Shown in pieces: positions 47,868 to 63,292 of a stretch of DNA of 64,000 nucleotides. Origin of the DNA: an uncultured Alteromonadaceae bacterium (lineage in GTDB: Bacteria; Pseudomonadota; Gammaproteobacteria; Enterobacterales; Alteromonadaceae); assembly GCA_913056495.1 (NCBI GenBank), contig CAJXMO010000010.1:62001-126000 (forward strand), read 5' to 3'. A model generated the notes under the pieces. That model was not told where the DNA came from. It saw only the letters and a program-made list of their open reading frames with translations, and ran no database searches. A program made the position numbers and the translations under genes. The number at the start of each line of letters is the position of its first letter. Position 1 is the stretch's first letter.

Positions 47868-48761
47868 TTAATATAATAAACTATATAGCTTTCTGCGGTA
47901 CTGGGTGGCTACCGAATCACCTTTGGCCATAGTCGCTAAAATATCCATAAATACTTTTTTAACTTCGCCATCTTGCGCGTGTAAATCTTTTACTAAAATC
48001 GCCATCAGTATGCTTAGTGCTTCTTCATTCTGCTGAGCCTGATGTAATTGAACGGCTAGTTTTACCGTCAGCTCTGCATTGTTAGGTTGCTCATTTAACG
48101 CTTGGCGTAAAGCTTGAATCTCCGGTGTTTCGGCGGCCTCTTTATTGAGTTCCAATTTTGCGGTCAAAGTCTGATAATAATCATCCTGATCAACCATGCC
48201 AATCTCTGCTAACAGAGATTCCGCTTCTGAGTTTTGTCCCAGGTTTAATAGCACATCGATCAGTTGCTTTTTCGATAAACTGTTATCTGACGCTATCTGA
48301 TAGGCTTCTTTGGCCGGTTGAAGGGCCTCGGCATAATTTTGGGACTGAATTAACTCTGCAACCTGTTGGTTTAGTTTATCTTCGGGTTTTGGCAGGTAAG
48401 GAGATAAAAATTCTTTTACCTGTGCCTCATTCTGCTCACCGGCAAAACCATTAAGCCCTTTACCTTCTTTAAATAAGATGACAGTGGGTAAATTTTGCAC
48501 GCCAAATTGCATGGCTAATTGCTGCATTTGTGGATCATCACAATTAACAATCGCCAGATTTAAATCGTCTGTATATTGGCTTGCAACTTTAGCCAGAGTC
48601 TCCGACAACTTAATACTTTCACCACTGCGCTCAGTTGCAAAATTAATCACAATTAATTTGCTCTGACTAACTGTTAAAATTTCATGTTGAAAGTTTTCAG
48701 CAGTGATATTAATTACGTTATTACTCGGCTCTTGATTCAGGTTGAGACTATCCACAAACAC
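47868..48761 (-). CDS. cnoX: chaperedoxin CnoX (YbbN)-like thioredoxin-fold/TPR protein
   Basis: 297 residues. Residues about 17-125 are a thioredoxin fold (LIVINFATERSGESIKL, NLAIVNCDDPQMQQLAMQFGVQNLPTVILFKEG with the cis-Pro), followed by TPR-like helices to the end, the CnoX/YbbN layout. The redox motif is lost: where thioredoxin has WCGPC the sequence is ERSGES, so no disulfide chemistry is expected at that site. E. coli CnoX protects substrates under oxidative stress and hands them to GroEL and DnaK. It stands alone, downstream of the repeat array. Confidence 0.88.
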   Translation of the reverse strand: MFVDSLNLNQEPSNNVINITAENFQHEILTVSQSKLIVINFATERSGESIKLSETLAKVASQYTDDLNLAIVNCDDPQMQQLAMQFGVQNLPTVILFKEGKGLNGFAGEQNEAQVKEFLSPYLPKPEDKLNQQVAELIQSQNYAEALQPAKEAYQIASDNSLSKKQLIDVLLNLGQNSEAESLLAEIGMVDQDDYYQTLTAKLELNKEAAETPEIQALRQALNEQPNNAELTVKLAVQLHQAQQNEEALSILMAILVKDLHAQDGEVKKVFMDILATMAKGDSVATQYRRKLYSLLY

Positions 48762-48832
48762 CCCGTTAATTTCTTTTTAAGTAACAACCAATATATTAAC
48801 CTAAAAGTGCTTTAACAAGGTACAGCTGGGAT

Positions 48833-49879
48833 TTATTTAACAATTTTTGAAATGGCGGTTTTCATGCTAAGTGTGGCAATTTCATGTAAAGGCGCAATTT
48901 TTTGCACAGCTTTAAGCTCCACAGCTGCGCCAGGCATACCCCAAACAATACTGCTTGCCTGATCCTGGGCTATCGTTTTACAGCCTGCTTGTTGCATGGC
49001 TAACAAACCTTTGGCACCATCTGCGCCCATACCCGTTAAAATAATGCCCGTGGCTTTACCCGAGGTCTGGGCGGCTACTGAAGCAAATAACTTATCGACA
49101 GCAGGTCTGTGCCTGTTAACCTTTTCTTCTTCATCGAGCTGGCAAATATAACCCGTGGTGGTTTTTTTTATCGTTAGATGCTTATCCCCCGGGGCAATAT
49201 AAATATTTCCGGGTTCAATTTTTTGACCGTGTTGAGCCTCGTGAACTCGCATTTGCGAAATTTTATCTAACCTTTGTGCAAAGGAAGTCGAAAATACGGG
49301 TGGAATATGCTGGGTAATAACTATCGCAGACATATGGCCCGGCATTGCGGTGATGACTTCTTTAATGGCTTCAGTTCCGCCGGTAGACGCGCCTATTGCG
49401 ATTAAATAATTAGGATCGAAACGAATGTGATTCAGGTCTATTTGCTGTTTGGCTGGTTTTGGCTTTTGCTGCTTTTGAATACTGGTTTTGGCAGCAGCCC
49501 GAATTTTTTCAATTAAATCCTCTGCATAAAAATTAAATTCTGCCATAACATTCATTTTGGGTTTAGCGACAAAATCTAATGCGCCAATTTCAAGTGCTTC
49601 CAGCGTTGCTGGTGCACCGGCTTGGGTTAACGTTGAGACCATAATGACCGGCATAGGTCTGAGCCGCATCAGGTTGCGTAGAAAGGTAATGCCATTCATC
49701 TTGGGCATTTCAATGTCCAGTGTCAGTACATCCGGATTCAGCGCTTTAATTTTCTCGCGTGCATCGTATGGATCTTCAGCCGTACCAACTACTTCAATAT
49801 CTTTTGTATTTGACAAGATCTCAGTTAACAAGCCTCTGATTAACGGCGAATCATCAATAATTAAAACTTTTATACTCAT
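48833..49879 (-). CDS. cheB: chemotaxis protein-glutamate methylesterase/glutamine deamidase CheB
   Basis: 348 residues. An N-terminal response-regulator domain (DDSPLIRG; phosphorylation site Asp55 in LTLDIEMPK; Lys near residue 106) precedes a CheB methylesterase domain with the catalytic serine in AIGASTGGTEAI (about residue 165), histidine in ITQHIPPVFS and aspartate in TGMGADGAKGL. It removes methyl groups from chemoreceptors. Third gene of the cheR-cheD-cheB operon, 32 bp after cheD. Confidence 0.96.
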   Translation of the reverse strand: MSIKVLIIDDSPLIRGLLTEILSNTKDIEVVGTAEDPYDAREKIKALNPDVLTLDIEMPKMNGITFLRNLMRLRPMPVIMVSTLTQAGAPATLEALEIGALDFVAKPKMNVMAEFNFYAEDLIEKIRAAAKTSIQKQQKPKPAKQQIDLNHIRFDPNYLIAIGASTGGTEAIKEVITAMPGHMSAIVITQHIPPVFSTSFAQRLDKISQMRVHEAQHGQKIEPGNIYIAPGDKHLTIKKTTTGYICQLDEEEKVNRHRPAVDKLFASVAAQTSGKATGIILTGMGADGAKGLLAMQQAGCKTIAQDQASSIVWGMPGAAVELKAVQKIAPLHEIATLSMKTAISKIVK

Positions 49880-49911
49880 TTCAGTGCCTGAATTATTTGC
49901 AAAGACGCTGA

Positions 49912-50538
49912 CTAAAACAGCTCAATATCACTTTCGGTTTCATGTTGCTCTATATCATGCATATAGGAGACTTCCCGTTTTTGAATGGTGTCATTATGCA
50001 TACTACGAAGTCGCTTCATCTTAGCAATACCTGAATTAGGATGAAACATGATCTTTCTGGGCCAGGGGCCGCCAACATCATGTGCTATGACAGGAATTTC
50101 TTCTGCCTGTAAATACTGACGCACAAACTGAATATTGCTCTCTCCTACATCTGACATATTAGGAACAATCTTTCCACCACCGAATACCTTGGCGACTAAG
50201 CGTTCTTTTTTACCTCCATTTTTTAAAATTTCATTAATTAAATATTCCATTGCCCAGTGGCCATAACGGCAGGTGTAACTGGTATCCAGCTGCCAATTAT
50301 CTTTGCCATGAGCGTCCCGTTTGATGGGGAGCATAAAATGATTCATTCCACCTATGCCCAAAGTTTCATCCCAGATACAAGCAGAGATACAGGAACCCAG
50401 AACCGTTGAAATCAGTTCATTATTTTTTGTGACATATAATTCACCAGGCAGAATTTTAGCGATGACCATTTGTCGGTTCTTATCAACAAACCGTTTAACC
50501 TGCTCGTAACCTTTAATGCTGGGTTGAATATTGATCAC
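49912..50538 (-). CDS. cheD: chemoreceptor glutamine deamidase CheD
   Basis: 208 residues. The catalytic cysteine is in STVLGSCISACIWD (about residue 48) and the histidine in GGMNHFMLP (about residue 66), as in the CheD family (PF03975), with KVFGGGKI and IPVIAHDVGGPWPRKIMFHPNSG in the C-terminal half. It deamidates receptor glutamines to glutamates. The N-terminal 25 and C-terminal 30 residues are extra compared with the core. It overlaps cheR by 4 bp (ATGA). Confidence 0.95.
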   Translation of the reverse strand: MINIQPSIKGYEQVKRFVDKNRQMVIAKILPGELYVTKNNELISTVLGSCISACIWDETLGIGGMNHFMLPIKRDAHGKDNWQLDTSYTCRYGHWAMEYLINEILKNGGKKERLVAKVFGGGKIVPNMSDVGESNIQFVRQYLQAEEIPVIAHDVGGPWPRKIMFHPNSGIAKMKRLRSMHNDTIQKREVSYMHDIEQHETESDIELF

Positions 50539-51365
50539 AGCGTCTCCTTGCGTTGATAAATAGTCTGTCCCAACGCATTAAAATCAGTAACGTCCCGGCT
50601 AAGGGTTTCTGAGTGGCCTAAAAATAAATAACCTCCGGGTTTTAATAATTGAGCATATCGGCGGATTAAATTGTTTTTAGTTTCATGATCAAAATAAATA
50701 ACAACATTGCGGCAAAAAATAATGTCAAACGGGCCTTGCATTGGCCACTTCTCTAATAAATTTAAGCGCTTAAAATGAACATGTTTCTGAATAGCCGGTT
50801 TAATTTTAAATTGGTCGTTTTGCTTACTGTAAACAAAGCCTAGTCTTTTAATTGAGTCATCCAGACCATTTAGCGATTGACTAGGATAAATTGCGGCCTG
50901 GGCTCTAGCGAGCACATTTGAGTCTAAGTCTGTTGCCAGTACCTTTAAATCCCAGCTATTAGCCGGAAATGCCGGCGCCATTGTCATCGCGATTGAATAG
51001 GCTTCTTCTCCGCTGGAACAACCAGCCGACCAGATCCGGATACGGCGTTCACCTTTTGACTGGCTCAGCAGTTTTGGAATAACGGATTGTTTAAGAAAGT
51101 CGAAGTGGTGCTTTTCACGAAAAAAAGATGTCAGATTGGTGGTGATTGCATTAATAAAATGGCTGAACTCTTCATGATTTTTTTGTTTGAGAAAATCACA
51201 GTATTGATCAAAGCTATTGAGTTTTAATGCTCGCAACCGGCGGGAGAGGCGGGAGTATACCATCTCTCTTTTATGTGCGCCGAGTACTATCCCTGAAGAC
51301 TGATAAACTAACTCTTTGATCAGCTCAAAGTTAGCATCAGTCATTTTAAATTCTCTGTTTTCCAA
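50535..51365 (-). CDS. cheR: chemotaxis protein methyltransferase CheR
   Basis: 276 residues. An N-terminal helical CheR domain (SGIVLGAHKREMVYSRLSRRLRAL) precedes a SAM-dependent methyltransferase domain with IRIWSAGCSSGEEAYSIAM (about residue 112), VLATDLDSNVL and IIFCRNVVIYFD. It methylates receptor glutamates. Start may be at residue 8 (MTDANFEL), since the first seven residues are not conserved. First gene of cheR-cheD-cheB; no cheA, cheW or receptor lies nearby, so the trio is detached from the main chemotaxis operon. Confidence 0.96.
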   Translation of the reverse strand: MENREFKMTDANFELIKELVYQSSGIVLGAHKREMVYSRLSRRLRALKLNSFDQYCDFLKQKNHEEFSHFINAITTNLTSFFREKHHFDFLKQSVIPKLLSQSKGERRIRIWSAGCSSGEEAYSIAMTMAPAFPANSWDLKVLATDLDSNVLARAQAAIYPSQSLNGLDDSIKRLGFVYSKQNDQFKIKPAIQKHVHFKRLNLLEKWPMQGPFDIIFCRNVVIYFDHETKNNLIRRYAQLLKPGGYLFLGHSETLSRDVTDFNALGQTIYQRKETL

Positions 51366-51460
51366 TCAATTACCCAAAATTAAACTGAATTCCTAGTAAT
51401 ACAGAATAGAAGTTTTCGGGCGCATTGCCAGCAATTTCTGCTGTGTTTTTAACTATATCT

Positions 51461-52438
51461 TTATTTCATTTGTGCCAGCGCAAGTTTTAATAAATCAGAG
51501 CCTTGCGGATGCTGTCTTGCATTTTCACTTAAAAAGCGCCGCCATAATCTGGCTTTTGGTTGACCATTGAACAGCCCCAACATATGGCGAGCAATATGCC
51601 AGCTGGTTGCGCCGTTTTGAGTTTCGTTTTCCATATACTCAAACATGGCTTCAGCTACATCGATGCGGCTTAGGTGAGATGCAGGTATGCCATATAGCTG
51701 CTCATCTACTTGTTGCATTAAATATGGATTTTGATAAACCGCGCGGCCTAGCATAACGCCATCAACATGCTGAAGGTGCGCTTTTGCTTGCTCTATGGTT
51801 TCAATGCCGCCATTGATGCTAAATGTGAGTTCTGGGAAATCTTTTTTTAGTTGGTAGACTCTTTGGTAGTCTAGTGGAGGTACTTCGCGGTTTTGTTTTG
51901 GGCTTAAACCTTTCAACCAAGCTTTTCTGGCATGGACAATAAAGTGTTCACAACCCGCTGCCTGCACCTTTTCAACAAATTGTGTCAGAAATTCATAACT
52001 GTCAAAATCATCAATACCGATTCTGGATTTGACGGTGACCGGTAAATCGCAGGCTTGTTGCATAGCAGTCAAACACTCACTAACTGTATCCGGTTCAGCC
52101 ATTAAGCAGGCTCCAAATCGGCCGTTCTGGACTCTGTCGGACGGACAACCGACATTTATATTAATCTCGTCATATCCATATTCCTGTGCTGCTACAGCGG
52201 CTTTAGCCATATCTGCCGGATCACTGCCACCTAATTGTAAAACGATAGGGTGCTCTGCCTGATTAAACTGTAAATAATCACCTTTACCATAAATGATGGC
52301 GCCGGTTGTGACCATTTCTGTATAGAGTACTGCATGTCTTGACATTGTACGGTAGAAATACCGGCAATGTCTGTCAGTCCAATCCAACATGGGGGCAACA
52401 GAAAATGTGTGGTCTATTTTATTTACAGCTTGGCTCAT
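51461..52438 (-). CDS. dusA: tRNA-dihydrouridine(20/20a) synthase DusA
   Basis: 325 residues. An FMN-dependent TIM-barrel enzyme reducing uridine at tRNA positions 20/20a. Family motifs: FSVAPMLDWTDRHCRYFYR (about residue 12), LQLGGSDPADM, INVGCPSDRVQNGRFGACLM (catalytic Cys near residue 98), VKSRIGIDD and INGGIETIEQA. HARKAWLKGLSPKQNREVPPL is the DusA-specific signature. A 7-bp repeat lies 112 bp upstream of its start. Confidence 0.96.
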   Translation of the reverse strand: MSQAVNKIDHTFSVAPMLDWTDRHCRYFYRTMSRHAVLYTEMVTTGAIIYGKGDYLQFNQAEHPIVLQLGGSDPADMAKAAVAAQEYGYDEININVGCPSDRVQNGRFGACLMAEPDTVSECLTAMQQACDLPVTVKSRIGIDDFDSYEFLTQFVEKVQAAGCEHFIVHARKAWLKGLSPKQNREVPPLDYQRVYQLKKDFPELTFSINGGIETIEQAKAHLQHVDGVMLGRAVYQNPYLMQQVDEQLYGIPASHLSRIDVAEAMFEYMENETQNGATSWHIARHMLGLFNGQPKARLWRRFLSENARQHPQGSDLLKLALAQMK

Positions 52439-52549
52439 AAGGGCTCTACAATTTACTTCAAAAAATCAGGAGCATATTTTAGCGTATTTTACCCGCAGCG
52501 TGCCAATATTCATTTTATTTGGTGAGTAAACGGGGCTAGGTTTATTCTG

Positions 52550-52591
52550 AAAATCTAAAATCTAAAATCTAAAATCTAAAATCTAAAATCT
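52550..52591. repeat. 7-bp tandem repeat, six copies of AAAATCT
   Basis: Six perfect copies of AAAATCT (52550-52591) lie 7 bp downstream of the fthC stop and about 110 bp upstream of the dusA start. The unit resembles that of the longer array at 61844 (CTAATAT, i.e. AATATCT in another phase). Copy-number variation could alter the spacing of anything upstream of dusA. Confidence 0.9.
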
Positions 52592-52597
52592 AAAAGA

Positions 52598-53182
52598 CTA
52601 ATCCGGCTTGATAGTCTGGCTTGGGGTAATAATTGCATCCAGCGGGACATCCCAGGTTTCAACCGGCAGAGCATCTACTTGCTGGCAATCATGGGCCAGT
52701 CCGATTCGTCTTTGCGCAGGGTGGGGAAGAGAAAATGTTCTGTCATAAAAGCCACCGCCCATGCCCATTCGATTTCCGTGTTTATCAAATGCAACCAAAG
52801 GTAAAAATACATGGCTTAAGCTAGCGGGTGGGCAAATAGTTTGTGCATTCAACTTGGGTTCAGGTATGCCAAATTTGTTTTTGGTGAGCTGGGTATCAGG
52901 CTGATATTTAAAAAAAGCTAAATGATTTTTCGCAAACGGGTGCAAAACCGGCAAATACACTTCAGCGTCATTAAGCCAGCAATATTCAATGAGCGCAATT
53001 GGATTAATTTCACCGTCATTCGCTAAGTAAACTGCTACTTTATTTCCAGCCGTGATAAGTTTTTGCTGTTTGACTTGCTCAACGAGTTGAAATTGAGCAC
53101 TTAACTGAGTTTCTTCAGATAGAGCTTGCCTGAGTTGTCTGATATGGTTTCTGATTTTGTTTCTTTCTGTCTGACTGACCAT
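52598..53182 (-). CDS. fthC: 5-formyltetrahydrofolate cyclo-ligase
   Basis: 194 residues, typical for the family. Converts 5-formyl-THF to 5,10-methenyl-THF using ATP. Motifs: KIRNHIRQLRQAL near the N-terminus, VAVYLANDGEINP, and the hallmark GNRMGMGGGFYDRTF at about residue 138, followed by IGLAHDCQQ and PVETWDVPLDAIITP. In enterobacteria a 6S RNA gene precedes its homologue ygfA; the 112-bp upstream space here is too short for one. Confidence 0.94.
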   Translation of the reverse strand: MVSQTERNKIRNHIRQLRQALSEETQLSAQFQLVEQVKQQKLITAGNKVAVYLANDGEINPIALIEYCWLNDAEVYLPVLHPFAKNHLAFFKYQPDTQLTKNKFGIPEPKLNAQTICPPASLSHVFLPLVAFDKHGNRMGMGGGFYDRTFSLPHPAQRRIGLAHDCQQVDALPVETWDVPLDAIITPSQTIKPD

Positions 53183-53294
53183 TTAGCGCTCAGCTTGTGT
53201 GAATCAATAAAATGAGAGTGTATCAAATTCACATTTTATGGTTAAGCAAATTGATTAGGTTCAGGTTTCGACTTACACTTAATCTGTTGTTTGA

Positions 53295-53552
53295 ATGCTA
53301 AACGGAATGAATTATATGGATATAGAACCCGGATCCGAGCCAAAAATGAACCCCATCAGTAAGTTGTTGGTATCACTACTCATACTTCTTTCTTTTGGTT
53401 GTATTGTTTTATTGGTACTGCTGATCATCAGCTCAGCCTTGACGTTGGCTGGTTTATTTTTGATTGGCTTGGCTATTGTATTGCCACTGCTGATTGCCGG
53501 GAACATGATTCGGATGGCGTTTCGCAACCATAAACGCAATCATCACTATTAA
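53295..53552 (+). CDS. small membrane protein of unknown function
   Basis: 85 residues or fewer: in-frame ATGs at 53295, 53307 and 53316 are all possible starts and none has a strong ribosome-binding site. Two hydrophobic segments (LLVSLLILLSFGCIVLLVLLII and LTLAGLFLIGLAIVLPLLIAGNMI) are followed by a basic, His-rich tail (RNHKRNHHY), so the tail should face the cytoplasm. I do not recognise a family. It converges with the DUF1993 gene, ending 10 bp from it. Confidence 0.6.
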   Translation: MLNGMNYMDIEPGSEPKMNPISKLLVSLLILLSFGCIVLLVLLIISSALTLAGLFLIGLAIVLPLLIAGNMIRMAFRNHKRNHHY

Positions 53553-53562
53553 TGCGGATTAC

Positions 53563-54078
53563 TTAGTCTGTTGTTTTTACATAAGGTGCCAGATAAGTTA
53601 AAAAATCCGCTTTACCCAGTTTAATCCCTTCTGCTCGCAATAGCGCATATACAGTCGTCAGGTGGAAATAGAAGTTAGGCATTAAATAGTCTTCAACGTA
53701 TAGATGGCCTGACACTTCACAAAATCTTCCGGGCCCTAAACCAATTCTTTTGATTCTGTTGAGTTGTCCATCATCTACATGGATATTATTGATTAAATCT
53801 TTTGTCTGGCTGATAGCGTATTGAGCCATTTCCAGAGAGGGGACTTCAATACTTAAATTCTCTATCGCTAAACCGGCGCACCACTGAGAAAATCCTCTGG
53901 GCTGATTACAAATCAGTGCAACCTGTGCGCCTAATGGGAACATATCTTCACTGAGTCGCAAGTCCATCATCTTATCCGGATCGTTAAAATGTACTTTGCC
54001 CAAATCTAATATATGTTCCAGCGTTTCAAGCCGACTGGAAAATATACGTTTAATGGAATCTATTTGCTGAGTGGACAT
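53563..54078 (-). CDS. DUF1993 family protein
   Basis: 171 residues, one DUF1993 domain (PF09351) over its whole length: LETLEHILDLGKVHF near the N-terminus, FPLGAQVALICNQPRG, and the C-terminal YFHLTTVYALLRAEGIKLGKADFL signature with its conserved histidine. The fold is a DinB-like four-helix bundle; biochemical function is unknown. Single gene, preceded by TACTCCTT-type ribosome-binding sequence on the complementary strand. Confidence 0.88.
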   Translation of the reverse strand: MSTQQIDSIKRIFSSRLETLEHILDLGKVHFNDPDKMMDLRLSEDMFPLGAQVALICNQPRGFSQWCAGLAIENLSIEVPSLEMAQYAISQTKDLINNIHVDDGQLNRIKRIGLGPGRFCEVSGHLYVEDYLMPNFYFHLTTVYALLRAEGIKLGKADFLTYLAPYVKTTD

Positions 54079-54168
54079 GATTTACTCCTTTAATTTTACG
54101 CTCCTTATAGCTTAGTTGGCTTTGTTATTTATTGCTGATAAAAACAGGGGGATTTAAATTTTAGATAC

Positions 54169-54195
54169 AAAAAAGCCGACTAAAGTCGGCTTTTT
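54169..54195 (-). terminator. Rho-independent terminator of gltBD
   Basis: AAAAAAGCCGAC, loop TAAA, GTCGGCTTTTT: an 11-bp stem with T runs on both strands. It is 22 bp after the gltD stop on the minus strand and could also act in the other direction. Confidence 0.9.
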
Positions 54196-54217
54196 GAAAC
54201 GCATGATAAGTTAGCTA

Positions 54218-60110
<5,893 letters not shown>

Positions 60111-60466
60111 CAAAACCTCCGAGGCCCACGGTTTTTCCGCTGACTAACTCGCACACAATGTTACCGTGCCCGATAGCTTAGGTTTAACCATGTAAATTTT
60201 CATTCAGTAATTTTTTCGACAGAACCTAATACAATAACTATTTATCGTAAAAAGATCAATCTCAGACTTGTGTAATTCAATTCAGTTGCGCCGGCTTTGG
60301 TGCTGCTGAATTTAGCAAAATAGCGAGTAAATTCCTCTATTTTGCGGGTAAAGTTAACTAAACGTCGGTTAACTTGAGTTGTTCTATTTTGCACTAAATT
60401 TTTCAATATAGGTATATAAATAAAAATTCTTAATTGAATAAATATTCTATATTCCTACATAAAAAT
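60111..60466. other. intergenic region between gltB and folE2
   Basis: 356 bp with no gene seen. It lies upstream of gltB and downstream of folE2 (both minus strand). It contains the gltB ribosome-binding site, a candidate gltB promoter (60231-60259) and an AT-rich tract of about 90 bp next to folE2. No clear folE2 terminator was found. Confidence 0.6.
60231..60259 (-). promoter_or_regulatory. candidate gltBD promoter
   Basis: Read on the minus strand, TTGATC (60259-60254) and TATTGT (60236-60231) are 17 bp apart, about 120 bp before the gltB ATG. Both hexamers match consensus at four of six positions. Assigned by eye. Confidence 0.35.
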
Positions 60467-61396
60467 TTAATAAGGCAGGTATCCGCCTGCTATACCTTTG
60501 GTCGAAACACTCACCGCATCATGTGCATGCAATGACTCAAAATGATTTACTCGAACCCAAAAATCTGTATATGCTTCAACTAAATTAAGCGCGTGTTTTA
60601 GACGACGTCCCGCATCTTCACAAAACATCAGGTTTTGTCCGTTTAAACGTGCAAACTCTTGCTCGTCTTCACGTTTAACCGCAGCTTGCACCGGAGTTTG
60701 CAACGCACCTTCAACCAGGTTGACCAAATCTGTAATGGGGAAGGCTTCAATTTGCTGGCTTAGCTTTACTTTTACTTCTGCCGTACTGCGCTGACTATGC
60801 GGTGTTGCAACAATGCCTTCTGTTGTACCTAGCCATTTACGTACCAACTCGCTGTCAACTTGCTGTTGGCCATCAAACTTTTCTTCAAATGCTTTTTGAA
60901 TGAGCTGTCTGGCAAGTGCTGCAGAGCAAGGACAGGTAGATGAATAAGGTACATCAATCTGCATTTCTATATGAGTCTGACCTTCACGTACACAGCCGAT
61001 TATGGTGATCGGATACGCTTTCCAACCCTGTTTACCACTGATTAATGACTTACGTCTCATGTGGTAATCAAAACTGAATTTAATAAAAGCTTTATCACTC
61101 AGTTCTTCGTGGCTTGAAATAAAGTTTGCAAGCAATTCAGTTAGTGATGCTTTAGTTAAGCTGCCTTCTGTAGAGAGCTGATCCAATAACAAATATAGCC
61201 TCGACATATGAATACCTTTGGCTTTAGCTTGGATAAGGTTCACAAAAGCTTCTACTTTTGCACTTACAGGGCGAGGCGCCTCTCCTTTTGCTTCGACCAT
61301 TACAGGCACTTCAATTTCACTCATTCCAACCCAATCCAATACACCTTCATGTTGTGCTGAAGATTGGTTGGCTACGTCAGGCATAGAAGTCGGCAT
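60467..61396 (-). CDS. folE2: GTP cyclohydrolase FolE2 (type IB)
   Basis: 309 residues. Catalyses GTP to 7,8-dihydroneopterin triphosphate, the first step of folate synthesis and of related pterins. Family features: [13 protein letters not shown] near the N-terminus, KGIHMSRLY, the metal-binding cysteine in [15 protein letters not shown] (about residue 155), and [22 protein letters not shown]. The 20-residue leader before the conserved part is typical. FolE2 works with metals other than zinc and is Zur-controlled in some bacteria; no clear Zur box was seen here. Single gene between gltB and the S10 operon. Confidence 0.95.
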   Translation of the reverse strand: MPTSMPDVANQSSAQHEGVLDWVGMSEIEVPVMVEAKGEAPRPVSAKVEAFVNLIQAKAKGIHMSRLYLLLDQLSTEGSLTKASLTELLANFISSHEELSDKAFIKFSFDYHMRRKSLISGKQGWKAYPITIIGCVREGQTHIEMQIDVPYSSTCPCSAALARQLIQKAFEEKFDGQQQVDSELVRKWLGTTEGIVATPHSQRSTAEVKVKLSQQIEAFPITDLVNLVEGALQTPVQAAVKREDEQEFARLNGQNLMFCEDAGRRLKHALNLVEAYTDFWVRVNHFESLHAHDAVSVSTKGIAGGYLPY

Positions 61397-61843
61397 TTAC
61401 TCTCCAATTTAGTTAGAACTTAGACAGACTTTAAAAAAGGGCGCACTTTATACCATAAAATTGAATATTTTGATTGGTTTTTTTTCGCACAGCGCCCAAC
61501 ATGGTGCAATTCGCTTTATTTTATCACTAATATGAACCGGCTAAACACCCATATCTTGTACCGGAATAGCGGCTTTTAACGAGCTACAATGAGTTTTGGT
61601 TCTTTTTATCTGGTAATTTATTTGTGCAGCAAAACATGGATATATCCAACTTGTTTTGCCTGTGTTTCCAGCTTGTTATCACTATATATAAGTGTCTGAA
61701 CGAGCAGAGTGAATCAAGCGTCATCACATATATACAGTCAGTGTGTTTCAGCAACCTGATAAGCTGATTTGTGGTTTTAGGTTAGCTTCATTCGAGCTGA
61801 GCGTATGAAATTGCGCGAGACTTATAGGGGCGTTAATATGTCA

Positions 61844-61934
61844 CTAATATCTAATGTCTAATGTCTAATATCTAATATCTAATATCTAATATCTAATATC
61901 TAATATCTAATATCTAATATCTAATATCTAATAT
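61844..61934. repeat. 7-bp tandem repeat, thirteen copies of CTAATAT
   Basis: Thirteen consecutive heptamers run from 61844 to 61934; copies two and three read CTAATGT, the others CTAATAT, and a decayed fourteenth (CCAATCT) follows. It is 120 bp upstream of the S10 promoter and about 450 bp upstream of folE2. The period and core match the shorter array at 52550. Confidence 0.92.
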
Positions 61935-62054
61935 CCAATCTTCTAATATATAGGATATAGGTAAACGCAAAACGGCTGGTCGGCTTCTGCAACACTAAGC
62001 ACCAGACAAAGTACAGACCAGGTATAAAATAATTACTTTTTAATCAATCATTGG

Positions 62055-62082
62055 TTGCATTGATTCGTTTTATTTGTATAAT
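62055..62082 (+). promoter_or_regulatory. S10 operon promoter
   Basis: TTGCAT (62055-62060), a 16-bp spacer and a perfect TATAAT (62077-62082) lie about 210 bp before rpsJ. Transcription would start near 62089-62090, giving a leader of the length seen in E. coli. Confidence 0.65.
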
Positions 62083-62088
62083 ACGCCA

Positions 62089-62606
<518 letters not shown>

Positions 62607-62636
62607 CCAGCAATTTGAAAGTAAGAGGTTATAAAC

Positions 62637-63275
62637 ATGGCTATTGGTTTAGTCGGACGTAAAGTCGGTATGACTCGCATCTTCACTGAAGATGGCGCTT
62701 CTGTACCTGTTACGGTTATCGAAGTTGAAGCCAACCGTGTCACTCAGGTTAAAACTGTCGAAACTGACGGTTACCGTGCACTTCAGGTTACCACCGGTAC
62801 TAAAAAAGCAAATCGCGTAAACAAGCCATCAGCTGGCCACTTTGCTAAAGCAAACGTAGAAGCTGGTCGTGGTTTATGGGAATTCGCTTTAGGTGATAAC
62901 GAAGGCGAGGGCATTGAAGTTGGTGCTGAAATCAAAGTTGATATCTTAACTGATGTTAACAAAGTAGATGTTACTGGTACATCTAAAGGTAAAGGTTTCG
63001 CTGGCGCAATCAAACGTTGGAACTTTTCTCGTCAAGACGAGACGCATGGTAACTCACTATCTCACCGTGCACCGGGTTCAATTGGTCAAAACCAATCACC
63101 TGGTAAAGTTTTCAAAGGTAAGAAAATGGCTGGCCACTTAGGTGCTGAGCGTGTAACGACTCAAAACTTAGAAGTGGTTCGTATTGATGCTGAGCGTAAC
63201 TTAGTATTAGTTAAAGGTGCTATCCCAGGCGCTACTAATAGTGACGTTATCGTTAAACCGGCTGTTAAAGCCTAG
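62637..63275 (+). CDS. rplC: 50S ribosomal protein L3
   Basis: 212 residues with the family motifs [18 protein letters not shown] at the start, [14 protein letters not shown] (about residue 122), [31 protein letters not shown] (about residue 139; the glutamine methylated by PrmB in E. coli lies here) and a standard C-terminus. One of the first proteins assembled onto 23S rRNA. 30 bp after rpsJ. Confidence 0.98.
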   Translation: MAIGLVGRKVGMTRIFTEDGASVPVTVIEVEANRVTQVKTVETDGYRALQVTTGTKKANRVNKPSAGHFAKANVEAGRGLWEFALGDNEGEGIEVGAEIKVDILTDVNKVDVTGTSKGKGFAGAIKRWNFSRQDETHGNSLSHRAPGSIGQNQSPGKVFKGKKMAGHLGAERVTTQNLEVVRIDAERNLVLVKGAIPGATNSDVIVKPAVKA

Positions 63276-63292
63276 GTCAAAGGAGACAGATG

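Noticed and set aside
53183..53294. 6S RNA gene upstream of fthC, as in enterobacteria
   Set aside because: The gap is about 112 bp, too short for the usual 180-nt RNA, and the characteristic central bubble and closing stems are not visible.
61397..61480. Zur operator or riboswitch before folE2
   Set aside because: No palindromic Zur-type box and no structured leader was recognised upstream of the gene.
61844..61934. CRISPR or origin-type iterons
   Set aside because: The unit is only 7 bp and uninterrupted; there is no replication initiator gene nearby and no DnaA-box cluster was seen.
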